A DNA stretch of 64,000 nt from JBQDBK01 sp052090825 (GTDB lineage Bacteria; Bacillota; Clostridia; Tissierellales; Peptoniphilaceae), in NCBI GenBank assembly GCA_052090825.1, contig JBQDBK010000003.1, positions 1 through 64,000 on the forward strand, read 5' to 3'. A model generated the notes under the pieces. That model was not told the origin of the DNA. It made no database searches and saw nothing but the letters and a program-made list of their open reading frames with translations. How positions within the stretch are numbered: position 1 is the stretch's first letter; each line of letters begins with the position of its first letter. Below are positions 36,996-46,076 of this stretch, piece after piece. The translations under genes were made by a program, and so were the position numbers.

Positions 36996-37728
36996 GAGAA
37001 ATATTATGCACTCAAAACTATTATTAGAACATGGCCTAATTAACTATATATCCGGTTCAGACTATGACCTTTCCTATAAAAAATCAGGGGATAAAGTAAA
37101 AGACTATGTGGATAAAATCCTCAAAACTATGGGTACAGAGACTAGAGAAATCTATTCTGCCATACAAACTCACACTAATATTATTAAATATTGTGACGGA
37201 GAAAATGGACAAGATTTTATTTATGGGAAAAACTTTGATCAAACTGATGGACTAATTACAGACAAGAAAAAAATCGCCCTTTTAATTAAATTTGCCGATT
37301 GCACACCTATTGTCCTATATGACCCCATAAAGAAAGTTCAAGCGTCCCTTCATTCAGGTTGGAGAGGAACAGTAAAAGAAATATCAGCTACGGCCATAGA
37401 ACTGATGCAAGATAAATTTTCTTGTAAAAAAGAAAATATCCTAGCCTATCTTGGGCCATCTATAGATGTTAAAAATTATGAAGTGGGTAAGGAAGTATAT
37501 GATAAGTTTTTAAACTTCAAAAATAGAGATTCTTTTTTTAAAGCTCATGGCGATAAATATCTCCTAAGTATGATAGATGCAAACTTAGATATATTTCTTA
37601 GGTATGGAATTCTAGAAAAAAATATTGAGATTTCAAACCTTTCAACCTTTGAAAGAAAAGACCTAAATTCAGCCAGACGAGACGGACCCGACTATAAATT
37701 AAATTCAATAATAACAATTATGGAATAA
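36985..37728 (+). CDS. pgeF: Peptidoglycan editing factor PgeF (laccase-domain, YfiH/YlmD)
   Basis: A multicopper-oxidase-like (DUF152) zinc protein of 247 residues. The metal/catalytic residues appear in QTHTN, FADCTPIVLYD and LHSGWRGT, followed by GPSIDVKNYEVG and the C-terminal SARRDG. Homologues remove wrongly incorporated residues from peptidoglycan precursors or act on purine nucleosides. Two starts are possible: ATG at 36985, overlapping the reductase gene, or ATG at 37006 preceded by AAGAG. I list the longer; the shorter is equally plausible. Confidence 0.9.
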   Translation: MENKRNIMHSKLLLEHGLINYISGSDYDLSYKKSGDKVKDYVDKILKTMGTETREIYSAIQTHTNIIKYCDGENGQDFIYGKNFDQTDGLITDKKKIALLIKFADCTPIVLYDPIKKVQASLHSGWRGTVKEISATAIELMQDKFSCKKENILAYLGPSIDVKNYEVGKEVYDKFLNFKNRDSFFKAHGDKYLLSMIDANLDIFLRYGILEKNIEISNLSTFERKDLNSARRDGPDYKLNSIITIME

Positions 37729-37750
37729 AGATTTAATCTTAGTATATATA

Positions 37751-37797
37751 GAAAATAAATCCAAATGGATCCTTATAGACCGTTTAGATTTATTTTT
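37751..37797. terminator. Possible bidirectional terminator
   Basis: AAATAAATC and GATTTATTT flank an imperfect inner stem between the convergent pgeF and SdpI-family genes. Confidence 0.5.
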
Positions 37798-38137
37798 GTT
37801 TTTTTCTGAGTTTTTTATTTGTAGAAATACTTATTCCTATACAAATAAGAATTTGAAATAACACTATAAGTAATATTCCTAAATCTCCTAAACTTTTAAA
37901 TCTTTTAAAAAAGAAACTTATTAATAATAAAATTATTCCCCATATAAAGAGCAATCTTGATGAATACCTATGAGCTAGTTTCCAATTATCTTTAGAACTC
38001 TTACTTAAACTAGTCCTAAACCCACTTACATCTGAAATAGCTTTATTAGCCTTAATCCTATAATATAGAGCTATTAATATCATACTTATTGGCATAATTA
38101 AAATTACAATAAATTGAAAAGTAAAAACACTTAACAT
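37790..38137 (-). CDS. SdpI/YhfL-family membrane protein
   Basis: A 115-residue protein with three predicted membrane helices. The segment VSGFRTSLSKSSKDNWKLAHRYS matches the conserved G-x-R-T-x-x-S-x-x-x-x-x-W pattern of the SdpI family, whose founding member gives immunity to the SdpC toxin. Most homologues, probably including this one, have no proven role. It stands alone with an AAGGGG site. Confidence 0.72.
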   Translation of the reverse strand: MLSVFTFQFIVILIMPISMILIALYYRIKANKAISDVSGFRTSLSKSSKDNWKLAHRYSSRLLFIWGIILLLISFFFKRFKSLGDLGILLIVLFQILICIGISISTNKKLRKKQK

Positions 38138-38338
38138 AAAAATCTAACCCCTTAATCTATAAAATTAACTCCTTTAATTTTTTACTTTGTAAATCCCAAC
38201 TTCATTATAAGTAAAATTACTTTAAATAAATATCACTCTTATTGCTTAATACTTTAATATATAGTAACATCTACTTACCAATATAATAAAATTCATATAT
38301 TTACATTTCAATTAAATTCCTAAAAAGAGAGGGAAACA

Positions 38339-38986
38339 ATGAAAAATTATGAAACAAAAGAAGAAATAATAAATTACACAAGTCACTTCACAGCTTTAAT
38401 AATACTAACAATCTTAATTCTCCCTATAATTCTTGAGGCTATATTTAATAAAAATATGGAAAAGTTTATAAGTTTTACTGCCTATTATCTTGCTGTAGGA
38501 TCTATGTTTTCATCTTCTGTAATATATCATTTTACTAGTGATTTTAATAAAAAAAGAATATTTAGACTTTTAGACCACTGTGCAATCTATCTTTGTATTG
38601 CAGGAACCTATACTCCAATTTTAATTTTGGCTACACCTGGAAAATTATCTGTTCTTATAGCTATAATAGTTTGGCTTATAGCTTTTATAGGAATTTTTAT
38701 TAAGATATATTCTTTTAAGAATGATTCTTTTGAACTAGCTAATAAAATCTCTATAGTCTTATATTTACTTATGGGTTGGATTTCTCTGTTTTTATTTAAG
38801 AATATAATAAATGGAGTAGGGTTGGGCTTTTTCGCTTCCTTACTAGCTGGTGGAATCTTATATTCTGTGGGTGTTTACTTTTATAAAAACGATAAAATCA
38901 AATATAATCATACTATATGGCATATTTTAATTGTTGCAGCAACTTTTTCTATTCTTTATGGTATATTAAAATATCTATACATTTAA
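38339..38986 (+). CDS. Hemolysin III family (PAQR-like) membrane protein
   Basis: A 215-residue protein with seven predicted membrane helices. Conserved residues of the HlyIII/YqfA group are present: SSSVIYHFT, RLLDHCAIYLCIAGTYTP and the C-terminal HTIWHILIV, which supply His and Asp residues for a metal site. Despite the name, a haemolytic role is not implied. It has a GAGAGG site and a following terminator. Confidence 0.88.
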   Translation: MKNYETKEEIINYTSHFTALIILTILILPIILEAIFNKNMEKFISFTAYYLAVGSMFSSSVIYHFTSDFNKKRIFRLLDHCAIYLCIAGTYTPILILATPGKLSVLIAIIVWLIAFIGIFIKIYSFKNDSFELANKISIVLYLLMGWISLFLFKNIINGVGLGFFASLLAGGILYSVGVYFYKNDKIKYNHTIWHILIVAATFSILYGILKYLYI

Positions 38987-38997
38987 AATAAAGAAGT

Positions 38998-39025
38998 ATA
39001 GGCTTTAAAAAATTTTAGAGTCTAT
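38998..39025 (+). terminator. Terminator after HlyIII-like gene
   Basis: ATAGGCTTTAAAA pairs with TTTTAGAGTCTAT (two G-T pairs) and is followed by ATTTTTATTT. Confidence 0.78.
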
Positions 39026-39097
39026 ATTTTTATTTCAGCTTATTTGTATTTAATATAAACCTAAACCTCATTTGTTTTTGAATTCTTTATAATTTTT

Positions 39098-39274
39098 CTA
39101 AATATCAGTTCCCCAATTAATAGTCAAACAACATAATCTCAAAGAGAAAATATAATAATCACTACCTATCTTAGCTCCAGTATAAGCTAGACTTATAATA
39201 TTATTTCCTATCCATAGTGGAACTCTCTTTGATAAAGTAGCAATTTTTGAAGAAGTGAAAAGATGTGATAAAAA
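39098..39274 (-). pseudogene. Possible gene remnant, no start codon
   Basis: A minus-strand frame stays open for 58 codons and ends TAG at 39098. Its translation looks protein-like (RVPLWIGNNIISLAYTGA, then LTINWGTDI) but has no start codon or ribosome site, and a stop lies directly upstream. It is downstream of the 39402-39824 gene. The family is not recognised. It may be decayed coding sequence or chance. Confidence 0.3.
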
Positions 39275-39277
39275 TCA

Positions 39278-39401
39278 AAATAATTTAATAACTAAAGTTA
39301 GTTATTTTATCTTTTTCTTATTTATAATTATGCCCCCTCTAGTAAGGAATAACCTATATTTTTTACTTATTACAATTAAAAATAAAGCTAGAAAATCAAT
39401 C
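39278..39401. other. Intergenic, with small inverted repeat
   Basis: Holds AATAACTA/TAGTTATT (near 39285-39305) followed by a T-rich stretch on the plus strand, which could end a plus-strand transcript. No gene was seen. Confidence 0.4.
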
Positions 39402-39824
39402 TTAAATTTTTTCTAATTTCTCTTTTAAACCCACTTCCAAAGTATCTAAATATCTATCTAATTCTTCCAATTTACTTATATTTGCATCTATTTTACTTTG
39501 AGTAGACCAATCTGAAAATATATTATCAAAAAACATATCAAAAGTCTTACCAAATTCAGATACACTTTCAAAGTCAACTAAATTAAGATTTATATCTTTT
39601 AGCTCTTTTCTTAAATTTTCTAAATCCTTATTTAATTCTTCAATTAATTCTTCTGCCTTATCCATATTATCAAATTTAAAAAGACTAGATAAAAAACCTC
39701 CGCCAAGTAAGTCCCACAATCCCCAGCCACTAGCTGTATTTAATTTTTTCAAGGCTTTATTTAAAGTATCTCTTGCTTTTTGAAGTGCAAAAAGTGCCTC
39801 CTCAACTTCTTTTTTATAATCCAT
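39402..39824 (-). CDS. Conserved hypothetical protein with WGLWDLLGGG motif
   Basis: A 140-residue soluble, mostly helical protein. A long charged helix is followed by TASGWGLWDLLGGGFLSS and a second helical, coiled-coil-like region with the end LDTLEVGLKEKLEK. I recognise the Trp/Gly motif from uncharacterised Bacillota proteins, but no function is known. The start is the ATG at 39824, five bases after GGAGG; a further upstream in-frame ATG lacks such a site. Confidence 0.72.
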   Translation of the reverse strand: MDYKKEVEEALFALQKARDTLNKALKKLNTASGWGLWDLLGGGFLSSLFKFDNMDKAEELIEELNKDLENLRKELKDINLNLVDFESVSEFGKTFDMFFDNIFSDWSTQSKIDANISKLEELDRYLDTLEVGLKEKLEKI

Positions 39825-39922
39825 AAATACCTCCTTAATTTCCATCTGCATCTATAATAAATTCTAATAAAATTATATAAAAATTACATTATATTTGTTA
39901 GATTATATTATATCACCAAAAT

Positions 39923-39962
39923 AAAAAAGGAAAACACCCTCATCCAGGTGTCTTCCTTTTTT
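39923..39962 (-). terminator. Terminator after BAAT-type hydrolase
   Basis: AAAAAAGGAA and TTCCTTTTTT with inner ACACC/GGTGT; the minus strand ends in six Ts. Confidence 0.88.
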
Positions 39963-41001
39963 ATTTTGTCCATTTATTTAATCTATCTAAGACTATATCA
40001 TTACTATCTATTAGGGCTTGTAGATTAGCCTTATATTCCCCTCCCATATAAAATTCTTCATATACTGAAGGTCCAAAAAATATATGACCAGCATTCTTAT
40101 AACTTATAAGCTCTGCCTTATCTTTAAGCTTATCTTTTATTACTTGCCCCATTTCATAAGATGGCCACATTCTATCTTTTTCCCCAGCAAAAATTAATAC
40201 ATTTGCTTTTACATTATCCATAGCTATTAAATAAGAATCTATGTTTTCAGTATTTTCTATAACATATTCATAAATTTTCCCAATATCTAAAGGCTTATTT
40301 AAAATACCATTTTTCATAAGTCCAAATATTATAGGAAAGCCAATTTTGCTCGTAGATAAATACTTGATCTCTTTTCCATCTTTAAGCCATGAAGAATGAA
40401 TGTCTTTATAATCTTGACTTAGTCCTTGCCAAATATAAGATGAAGGTGAATAAAGAATAAGATTATCTATTTTATAATAATTACTCAATAAAAGAGATAA
40501 TTCTGCCCCCTTTGACGAACCTACTAAAGTTACTGGTCCAAGCTGAGATTTTTCTTTTTTTATTTCCTTAATAATATCTTCAAAAATGTTTATGTCTATT
40601 CTTGACAATTCCTTTTCTTGATTTTTAGCTCCAAAATAATACATTGCATATACATCATAGCCTTTTTGAGAAAGTAAGCTAGATCTTACAATATCAATCC
40701 CCCCATCAGATCCACTAAAAATTATTACCGTGCCCTCTTTTTTTATCTCTTTTGGTTTAAAATGATAACCTTGAACTTTTCCATTATCGACCTTTATAAC
40801 ATCTACATTTTCTAACTTGCTTAAAGTATAATCTTCTCTATTAAATCCCTTCAAATACTTTGTCGCTTCTAAACTCTCATCTTTTACCTCTCTAAGTTTT
40901 TCTGTTTTTGATGAGTTTACTTTTCTAGCAATTCCTATTCCCATTCCAGCTATCAAAATTATTAATACTATATATCCTATAACTTTTATAAATTTTTTCA
41001 T
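39961..41001 (-). CDS. Membrane-anchored acyl-CoA thioesterase-like (BAAT) hydrolase
   Basis: A 346-residue alpha/beta hydrolase with an N-terminal membrane anchor (about 6-26). The nucleophile elbow is VGSSKGAELSL, the acid lies in FAGEKDRMWPS and the catalytic His in NAGHIFFGP. This matches the BAAT C-terminal domain, where the acyl-acceptor/thioesterase nucleophile may be Cys or, as here, Ser. The domain faces outward, so an external ester or thioester is the likely substrate. It is monocistronic. Confidence 0.78.
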   Translation of the reverse strand: MKKFIKVIGYIVLIILIAGMGIGIARKVNSSKTEKLREVKDESLEATKYLKGFNREDYTLSKLENVDVIKVDNGKVQGYHFKPKEIKKEGTVIIFSGSDGGIDIVRSSLLSQKGYDVYAMYYFGAKNQEKELSRIDINIFEDIIKEIKKEKSQLGPVTLVGSSKGAELSLLLSNYYKIDNLILYSPSSYIWQGLSQDYKDIHSSWLKDGKEIKYLSTSKIGFPIIFGLMKNGILNKPLDIGKIYEYVIENTENIDSYLIAMDNVKANVLIFAGEKDRMWPSYEMGQVIKDKLKDKAELISYKNAGHIFFGPSVYEEFYMGGEYKANLQALIDSNDIVLDRLNKWTK

Positions 41002-41070
41002 CTTTTCTCCCTTAATTTTTATTCTTAGAATATTGTAATGATATTATAAAAAAACTAATAAAAAATTATA

Positions 41071-42273
41071 CTAATCTTCTATAGAGATTAATATAAAATC
41101 CTTCTTAGGTAGATTCCCTAATTTTTTAATAAGATCATAAAATTTTACTCTCTTACTTATAAAAGCATAGAAGCCTTCATCATCTACAATTATTTTTTCT
41201 ATATATTCTCTTGGAAACTTCACTTGATTATTTGAAATTCTTATATAATATCTTCCTTCTACTCTTTCATTTAAATTTTTTAAATCATTTTTCCCTAAGC
41301 TTATCTTATCGTCTTGACCAGCAATTACTATATCCAATATATCCATAACTACTGCATTTGCAGTTGGATATCTTCCTGCCCCAAGTCCTTTTAAGGATAA
41401 ATTAGATGGATACTTACAAGTTATTTCAATAATATTTTCTGCATTTTTTGTGTTAGCAAAATCACTATTTATTGGAAAAGCTCTAGTTTCCACCATAGAC
41501 TTATAGCCATTATCACTTATTTCACTTTCCCCTACTAATTTAAGAACAAGTCCTCTATTTTTTAGGATTTCTATATCTCTAGGTAAAATTGAAGATATAC
41601 CACTACATAGTATGTCTTCCTCTCCTACTTTCCCTTTAAAGGCTATTGAAGATAGTATCCTGAGTTTTCTCATAGTATCAAGTCCTTCTACATCAGATGA
41701 AGGATTTATTTCAGCATAGCCTAGTTTTTGAGCCTCCCTTAAAGCTTCTTCATAGGATATTTCCTCATCTGTCATCTTACTCAATATGTAATTACAAGTT
41801 CCGTTTAAAATACCCTTTATCTTCTTTATTTGATTTATCCTAGCTTGGTCTTTTAGCGTTTTTACTATGGGAATTGCTCCTCCTACACTTGCCTCATACA
41901 TAAAAAACAAATTTTTATCTTGGGCTAGTTGTGAAAGTTCTTCAAAATATTTTGAAACTAAGGCTTTGTTAGCTGTTACAACATTCTTATTCTTTTTAAA
42001 TGCTTCTTTAATTAAATTATAAGAAAAATCAACATCTCCTGTAAGTTCAACTATTATAATTATTTCTTCATCTTCTAAAATTTCTTTTGAGTCTAGGCTA
42101 AATTTACAGAAAGGAATTTCCAGATCTCTTTTCTTTTGAATATTTTTTATAAGGACTTTTTTTACCTCTATATCATCTTTAAGCATATTTTTTAAGTCTG
42201 TTTTTCTATCTTCAATTATTTCATATACACCTTGCCCGACAGTTCCAAAGCCAAGTAGAGCTATTTTAATCAT
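41071..42273 (-). CDS. hom: Homoserine dehydrogenase
   Basis: The NAD(P)-dependent step from aspartate semialdehyde to homoserine. The 400-residue protein has the Rossmann loop GFGTVGQGV, VVTANKALVSK, the substrate segment GILNGTCNYILSKM and NPSSDVEGLDT. The C-terminal ACT domain of the longest forms is short or absent. thrB, thrC and lysC are not adjacent, so it stands alone. Start ATG with a GAGGTC site. No T-box or other leader motif was seen upstream. Confidence 0.94.
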   Translation of the reverse strand: MIKIALLGFGTVGQGVYEIIEDRKTDLKNMLKDDIEVKKVLIKNIQKKRDLEIPFCKFSLDSKEILEDEEIIIIVELTGDVDFSYNLIKEAFKKNKNVVTANKALVSKYFEELSQLAQDKNLFFMYEASVGGAIPIVKTLKDQARINQIKKIKGILNGTCNYILSKMTDEEISYEEALREAQKLGYAEINPSSDVEGLDTMRKLRILSSIAFKGKVGEEDILCSGISSILPRDIEILKNRGLVLKLVGESEISDNGYKSMVETRAFPINSDFANTKNAENIIEITCKYPSNLSLKGLGAGRYPTANAVVMDILDIVIAGQDDKISLGKNDLKNLNERVEGRYYIRISNNQVKFPREYIEKIIVDDEGFYAFISKRVKFYDLIKKLGNLPKKDFILISIED

Positions 42274-42346
42274 TATAAGACCTCTTTTCTATTAAATTTC
42301 TACTTGTATTTACTATATATTATTCTCTTTAATAAAGCTATAAAAA

Positions 42347-42368
42347 TAGGATAGACTTTGCTATCCTA
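42347..42368 (-). terminator. Terminator after barstar
   Basis: TAGGATAG/CTATCCTA stem with a 6-nt loop, ending TTTTTA on the minus strand, just after the barstar stop. Confidence 0.88.
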
Positions 42369-42373
42369 CTTAA

Positions 42374-42640
42374 TTACCATAAAATATTAATTTCAAAACC
42401 ATCTTGCTCTTGTAAATCTCCAAAAACATCCAGAATTAAGAAACCATAATCTCCTAAATTTCTAGGAATCATTCTAGCATTTCTTATAAGCAGATACAAA
42501 TCATCCATATCACTTAAAGAATCCCAAAGTCCATCTAAATTCTTTCCAAAATAATTTGGAAAAGAGAAAACTTCTTTTAAATAGTCATAGGTTTTTTCTT
42601 TATCTGTAAAATATTTTCCATCAAGTATATATTTTTCCAT
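42374..42640 (-). CDS. Barstar-family ribonuclease inhibitor
   Basis: An 88-residue barstar homologue. The family core FPNYFGKNLDGLWDSL contains the Tyr, Asn, Asp and Trp-Asp residues that plug the barnase active site. There is no signal peptide, so it acts in the cytoplasm. It follows the barnase-like gene by 11 nt with an AAGGTG site, giving toxin and inhibitor in one transcript. It ends at a good terminator. Confidence 0.92.
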   Translation of the reverse strand: MEKYILDGKYFTDKEKTYDYLKEVFSFPNYFGKNLDGLWDSLSDMDDLYLLIRNARMIPRNLGDYGFLILDVFGDLQEQDGFEINILW

Positions 42641-42651
42641 TTTACACCTTC

Positions 42652-43170
42652 CTAATAAACTCTCTCAAAACTTTCATAATGGTCTTCAGTATAAAATATA
42701 AGTCCATCATTGGAGTAGACTATCCTTATAGGTCCTCTATTTTCTTCAGAATAACCTTCCTGAACATCCGCCTCATAGTATTGTCTGTTTTTTTCTTTTG
42801 GTAGCTTTCCTTCCCTATTACCAAACTTATCTCCACCTATAACATAGGTATAATCACTTGGGGACCAATTCATATCTTTTGCATCAGCTTTTGTTATATA
42901 ATTGTCTGGTAGTTTTTTATACAAGTGAATATAATCTATTACATCATCCTTGCTGTAATAGTATTGATCCTCTAATATATTTGTATCTCCAGCATAATCT
43001 GTTGACTTAGATACTTGGTTTGTATCATTATTTTCACTACTAACTTCATTATTTACATTGCTTAATCTATTATTTTCTTCTAAATTTTTAGAATTTTTAG
43101 AACATCCTACTATGGTAAATAGAAAAATAAAACTTAATAAACAACTTAGTTTTTTAAACTTTTTATTCAC
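42652..43170 (-). CDS. Barnase-like ribonuclease lipoprotein
   Basis: A 172-residue secreted guanyl-type RNase. Residues 1-22 form a lipoprotein signal with lipobox IVGC (Cys23). An Asn/Ser-rich linker follows (24-65), then a barnase domain: KLPDNYITKADAKDMNW, IGGDKFGNREGKLP, Glu133 (YYEADVQ), Arg149 (IRIVYS) and His164 (TEDHYESF). These match barnase Glu73, Arg87 and His102, and Lys27 is also kept. The start is GTG at 43170, five bases after GGAGG. The lipid anchor is unusual for a barnase. Confidence 0.93.
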   Translation of the reverse strand: MNKKFKKLSCLLSFIFLFTIVGCSKNSKNLEENNRLSNVNNEVSSENNDTNQVSKSTDYAGDTNILEDQYYYSKDDVIDYIHLYKKLPDNYITKADAKDMNWSPSDYTYVIGGDKFGNREGKLPKEKNRQYYEADVQEGYSEENRGPIRIVYSNDGLIFYTEDHYESFERVY

Positions 43171-43191
43171 ATAAACCTCCCTACAAATATT

Positions 43192-44487
43192 TTATTCTCC
43201 CGCTACAGTTATTCCATCAAAAATTATAGCTGCTGGACTTATGGAATTTTTTCTAATGGTTTTTTCTTTTGAGAAATACATATTATTTTGAGCCTTAAAA
43301 ATATTTTCTGATATAGAACCACCTGTTATATAGCTTTCTTTTCCATCCTCAACTAATTTAGCAAGTCTGAATTCTCCACCAAAATCTCCTGTTACAGGAT
43401 CCATTATAAAAGAAGAAAAAGCTAATATCTCAACATAATCTTCTCTCTTATATTCTTCTAGGGATTTTTCTCCACCATTTACTTCAAACGTAGGGCAAGT
43501 TCCCCTGTTTTCAATTCCTAAATAGTGACTATACTTAGCAGATGTTATAAGGTCTTTTACTATTCCATTTTCATATAAAAGATATTCTTTTAACTTCTTA
43601 CCTTCTCCATCTAGAGGCCTAGCATTAATTGAACTTTCTAAGGCTGGATTCATTTTTATAGTAATCTTTTCCTTTGCATCTTCTTTTTGGAAGCTCTCTC
43701 CTATTTTTGCCTTAGATACTTTTTGATATATAGAAAGGTCCCTTGCTTGTTCTAGGTAAAATTGTAATAGTTCTTCAACTGCTTCAGATGACAATATCAC
43801 TCTCATATTTTCCATTTTTTTATTTCTTTCGGCTTTTGACCTTCCTTCTGTTTCCATTAATTGTTTAGCAACTATTTTTTCAATTTCTTCTAAATTAATA
43901 TTTTTTAAATAATAACCATTAAAAATTTCAACAGCTTCTTTCCCAATATTTGAGTCAGTAACAATTTCAAAGGAAAATTCACTCTTTGGATATTCAGCAT
44001 CAATACCCTTAGAAGTTACTACCCTATTCTTAGCTTCAACAGCAAAAATTTCACACGAATTAACTCTAGCATCATACTTGTAATCCTTGTATATTATCTT
44101 GTGAACTTGGTCGAATTTTTCTTTTATATCCTTATTATTTTCAAATCCCTTTATTTCTATATAGTTTCTACCTTCATTTTCTGGCAATGGATACCAAGGA
44201 TTTTTTACAAACCTTGCTGAAAATGCTGCTGATTTAATTTTTTCTTCAATTTCTTCTTCACTATAGGACGGTCCTAGTAAAATCTTAGATTCTCCCCTAT
44301 ATTTTTTACCATCTTCTTCAAAATCTACAAATACAACTATTGAATACTCTTCTGTAACACAAGCCCTATTCATATCTATCTTGTCTTTTACTAAAAATAT
44401 TTCTGTTGATTCACTCTTATTTTCAGTAATAATCCAATCACTTATATTGTCTGTATTTTCTAAAATATTTTTTATTTCATTTATCAT
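43192..44487 (-). CDS. TldE/PmbA-family protein
   Basis: The partner of TldD in a heterodimeric metalloprotease that trims small peptides. The 431 residues lack the zinc motif, as expected for TldE, and show family segments such as GILTVAGE-like DGITVAGE at the end, RGTCPTFEVNGG and MDPVTGDFGGEF. The start overlaps the tldD stop (TAATG). Barnase starts 21 nt downstream with no terminator between them. Confidence 0.9.
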   Translation of the reverse strand: MINEIKNILENTDNISDWIITENKSESTEIFLVKDKIDMNRACVTEEYSIVVFVDFEEDGKKYRGESKILLGPSYSEEEIEEKIKSAAFSARFVKNPWYPLPENEGRNYIEIKGFENNKDIKEKFDQVHKIIYKDYKYDARVNSCEIFAVEAKNRVVTSKGIDAEYPKSEFSFEIVTDSNIGKEAVEIFNGYYLKNINLEEIEKIVAKQLMETEGRSKAERNKKMENMRVILSSEAVEELLQFYLEQARDLSIYQKVSKAKIGESFQKEDAKEKITIKMNPALESSINARPLDGEGKKLKEYLLYENGIVKDLITSAKYSHYLGIENRGTCPTFEVNGGEKSLEEYKREDYVEILAFSSFIMDPVTGDFGGEFRLAKLVEDGKESYITGGSISENIFKAQNNMYFSKEKTIRKNSISPAAIIFDGITVAGE

Positions 44488-45911
44488 TAGCTTAACTTTC
44501 CTTTCGCCTTAATATATGAACCACCAGTTGAAGTTTTAACCCATTCTTTCCAACCCTTACCACAGTAACCTGACCCAGATAATTTTAAACCTGGAGATAC
44601 CATACTAATTGATTCAAGAAGGTCTGGAACATAACCTGTTAAATAAACTGGACTTACTATTTTCCCTGTAAGTTTTCCATTTATTATTTCTCTTCCCTTA
44701 GAAGCAACACACTGTATGCCCCAATTTTTAGGGTCTTCCATACCTGAAGAAAATCCCTCAAGTAAATATCCCTTTTTAATGGAAGCTATCATATCATCTA
44801 GAGAATCTTCTCCTTCTTCAAAGAAAGTATTTGTCATTCTAGTATAAGACTTTCTCTTATAGGATTCTCTCTTACCATTTCCTGTAGGCTCTACCCCTAA
44901 TATAAGTCCTGAAAGTTCATCGCACATACCTTTTTTTAAAATTCCATTTTCTATTATTACAGTATCTTTTCCTAAATTTCCCTCATCATCAAACAAATAG
45001 GAAGAACATTCCCTTGCAGCACTTGCTCCATCATGCATGACAACCTTATCTGATGCAACTCTTTTGTTTATATACTCTTGACCCTTGGCTCTTTCTTTTA
45101 CAAACATATCCATTTCTGCTCCATGTCCAAAGGCCTCATGAGCTATAAGTCCAGTAAAGTCTTGGTCGCAAATTATATCATACTCCCCTGAAACTACTCT
45201 TTCTGCACCTAAAAGTTCTTCTGCTCTTTCACCTGCAAGTTTAGCTAATTTTTCCACTTCATCTAAAAGCTCTACCCCGCCCATGTTAGAAACAGAAAGA
45301 AAATCTTCTTTTGTATTTTCTCCATCACTTGCAATTGCTACTGCATAACCAGTAGAGTAAATATAGGATTGGTAAAGTTCCTTATTTTTTGATATAAATA
45401 ATTTATTAACTTGAGTAGAAAAATAAGTTACTATTACATGAACTAACTTCTTATATTCTTCTCTTGTATCATTGTGAATTTTACTAAGTCTCTTTATAAT
45501 CTCCTCTGGATTATTATCCTCTGGTAGATTTTCAACTTCTTGGACAAAAGACTTGACTATAGCTTCATCTTTAGGCTTATTTGGGTAAGAAAGCTGACTA
45601 TTATTTTTTAGAAATACAAGTCTATCTTCCTTAGCCAATTTTTTTACTTTTTCTATAATCTCTTCTTCATCAATTTTATTAAAAGAATATTCTGTAACTC
45701 CACAATCTTGGAATACCCTTATTACAAAACCCCTCTCCTCATCATTTGAAGGTGCTACACTTATTGAAGAACTTGATACACTATAATTTCGCCCACTTGT
45801 ATCTGTTCCTAGTAGGGAAACATATTCAAAGGTCTTGCCAAGTTCATCTACTATAAACTTAAGTCTTTTTTTATTTTCCAAAAGAAATTTGGAAGTCTTT
45901 AATTTTTTCAT
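44487..45911 (-). CDS. tldD: TldD-family metalloprotease
   Basis: The catalytic subunit of the TldD-TldE protease, 474 residues. The zinc motif HEAFGH lies at about 258-263, with IICDQDFTGLIAHE before it and SGLILGVEPTGNGKR and SPVYLTGYVPDLLES behind it, all typical of TldD. E. coli TldD/E trims microcin B17 and the CcdA antitoxin. AAGGAG precedes the ATG. It heads a unit with tldE, barnase and barstar. Confidence 0.93.
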   Translation of the reverse strand: MKKLKTSKFLLENKKRLKFIVDELGKTFEYVSLLGTDTSGRNYSVSSSSISVAPSNDEERGFVIRVFQDCGVTEYSFNKIDEEEIIEKVKKLAKEDRLVFLKNNSQLSYPNKPKDEAIVKSFVQEVENLPEDNNPEEIIKRLSKIHNDTREEYKKLVHVIVTYFSTQVNKLFISKNKELYQSYIYSTGYAVAIASDGENTKEDFLSVSNMGGVELLDEVEKLAKLAGERAEELLGAERVVSGEYDIICDQDFTGLIAHEAFGHGAEMDMFVKERAKGQEYINKRVASDKVVMHDGASAARECSSYLFDDEGNLGKDTVIIENGILKKGMCDELSGLILGVEPTGNGKRESYKRKSYTRMTNTFFEEGEDSLDDMIASIKKGYLLEGFSSGMEDPKNWGIQCVASKGREIINGKLTGKIVSPVYLTGYVPDLLESISMVSPGLKLSGSGYCGKGWKEWVKTSTGGSYIKAKGKLS

Positions 45912-46076
45912 AATTTTCTCCTTTATATTTAAAATGGTTTTTCAATATAAGCTTTATCAACTAATTCATTTATTTTCTAATTTTATTTTAACTTATAGAT
46001 AATTATTTTCAATTACTTATTCTTAAATCTAATGCAAATTCTCATCTTAAATAAATTCCACTTAAAATTTATTTAA

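Noticed and set aside
46049..46074. Terminator after the aldolase gene
   Set aside because: AAATAAATT/AATTTATTT can pair, but there is no G-C and no T-run follows on the minus strand.
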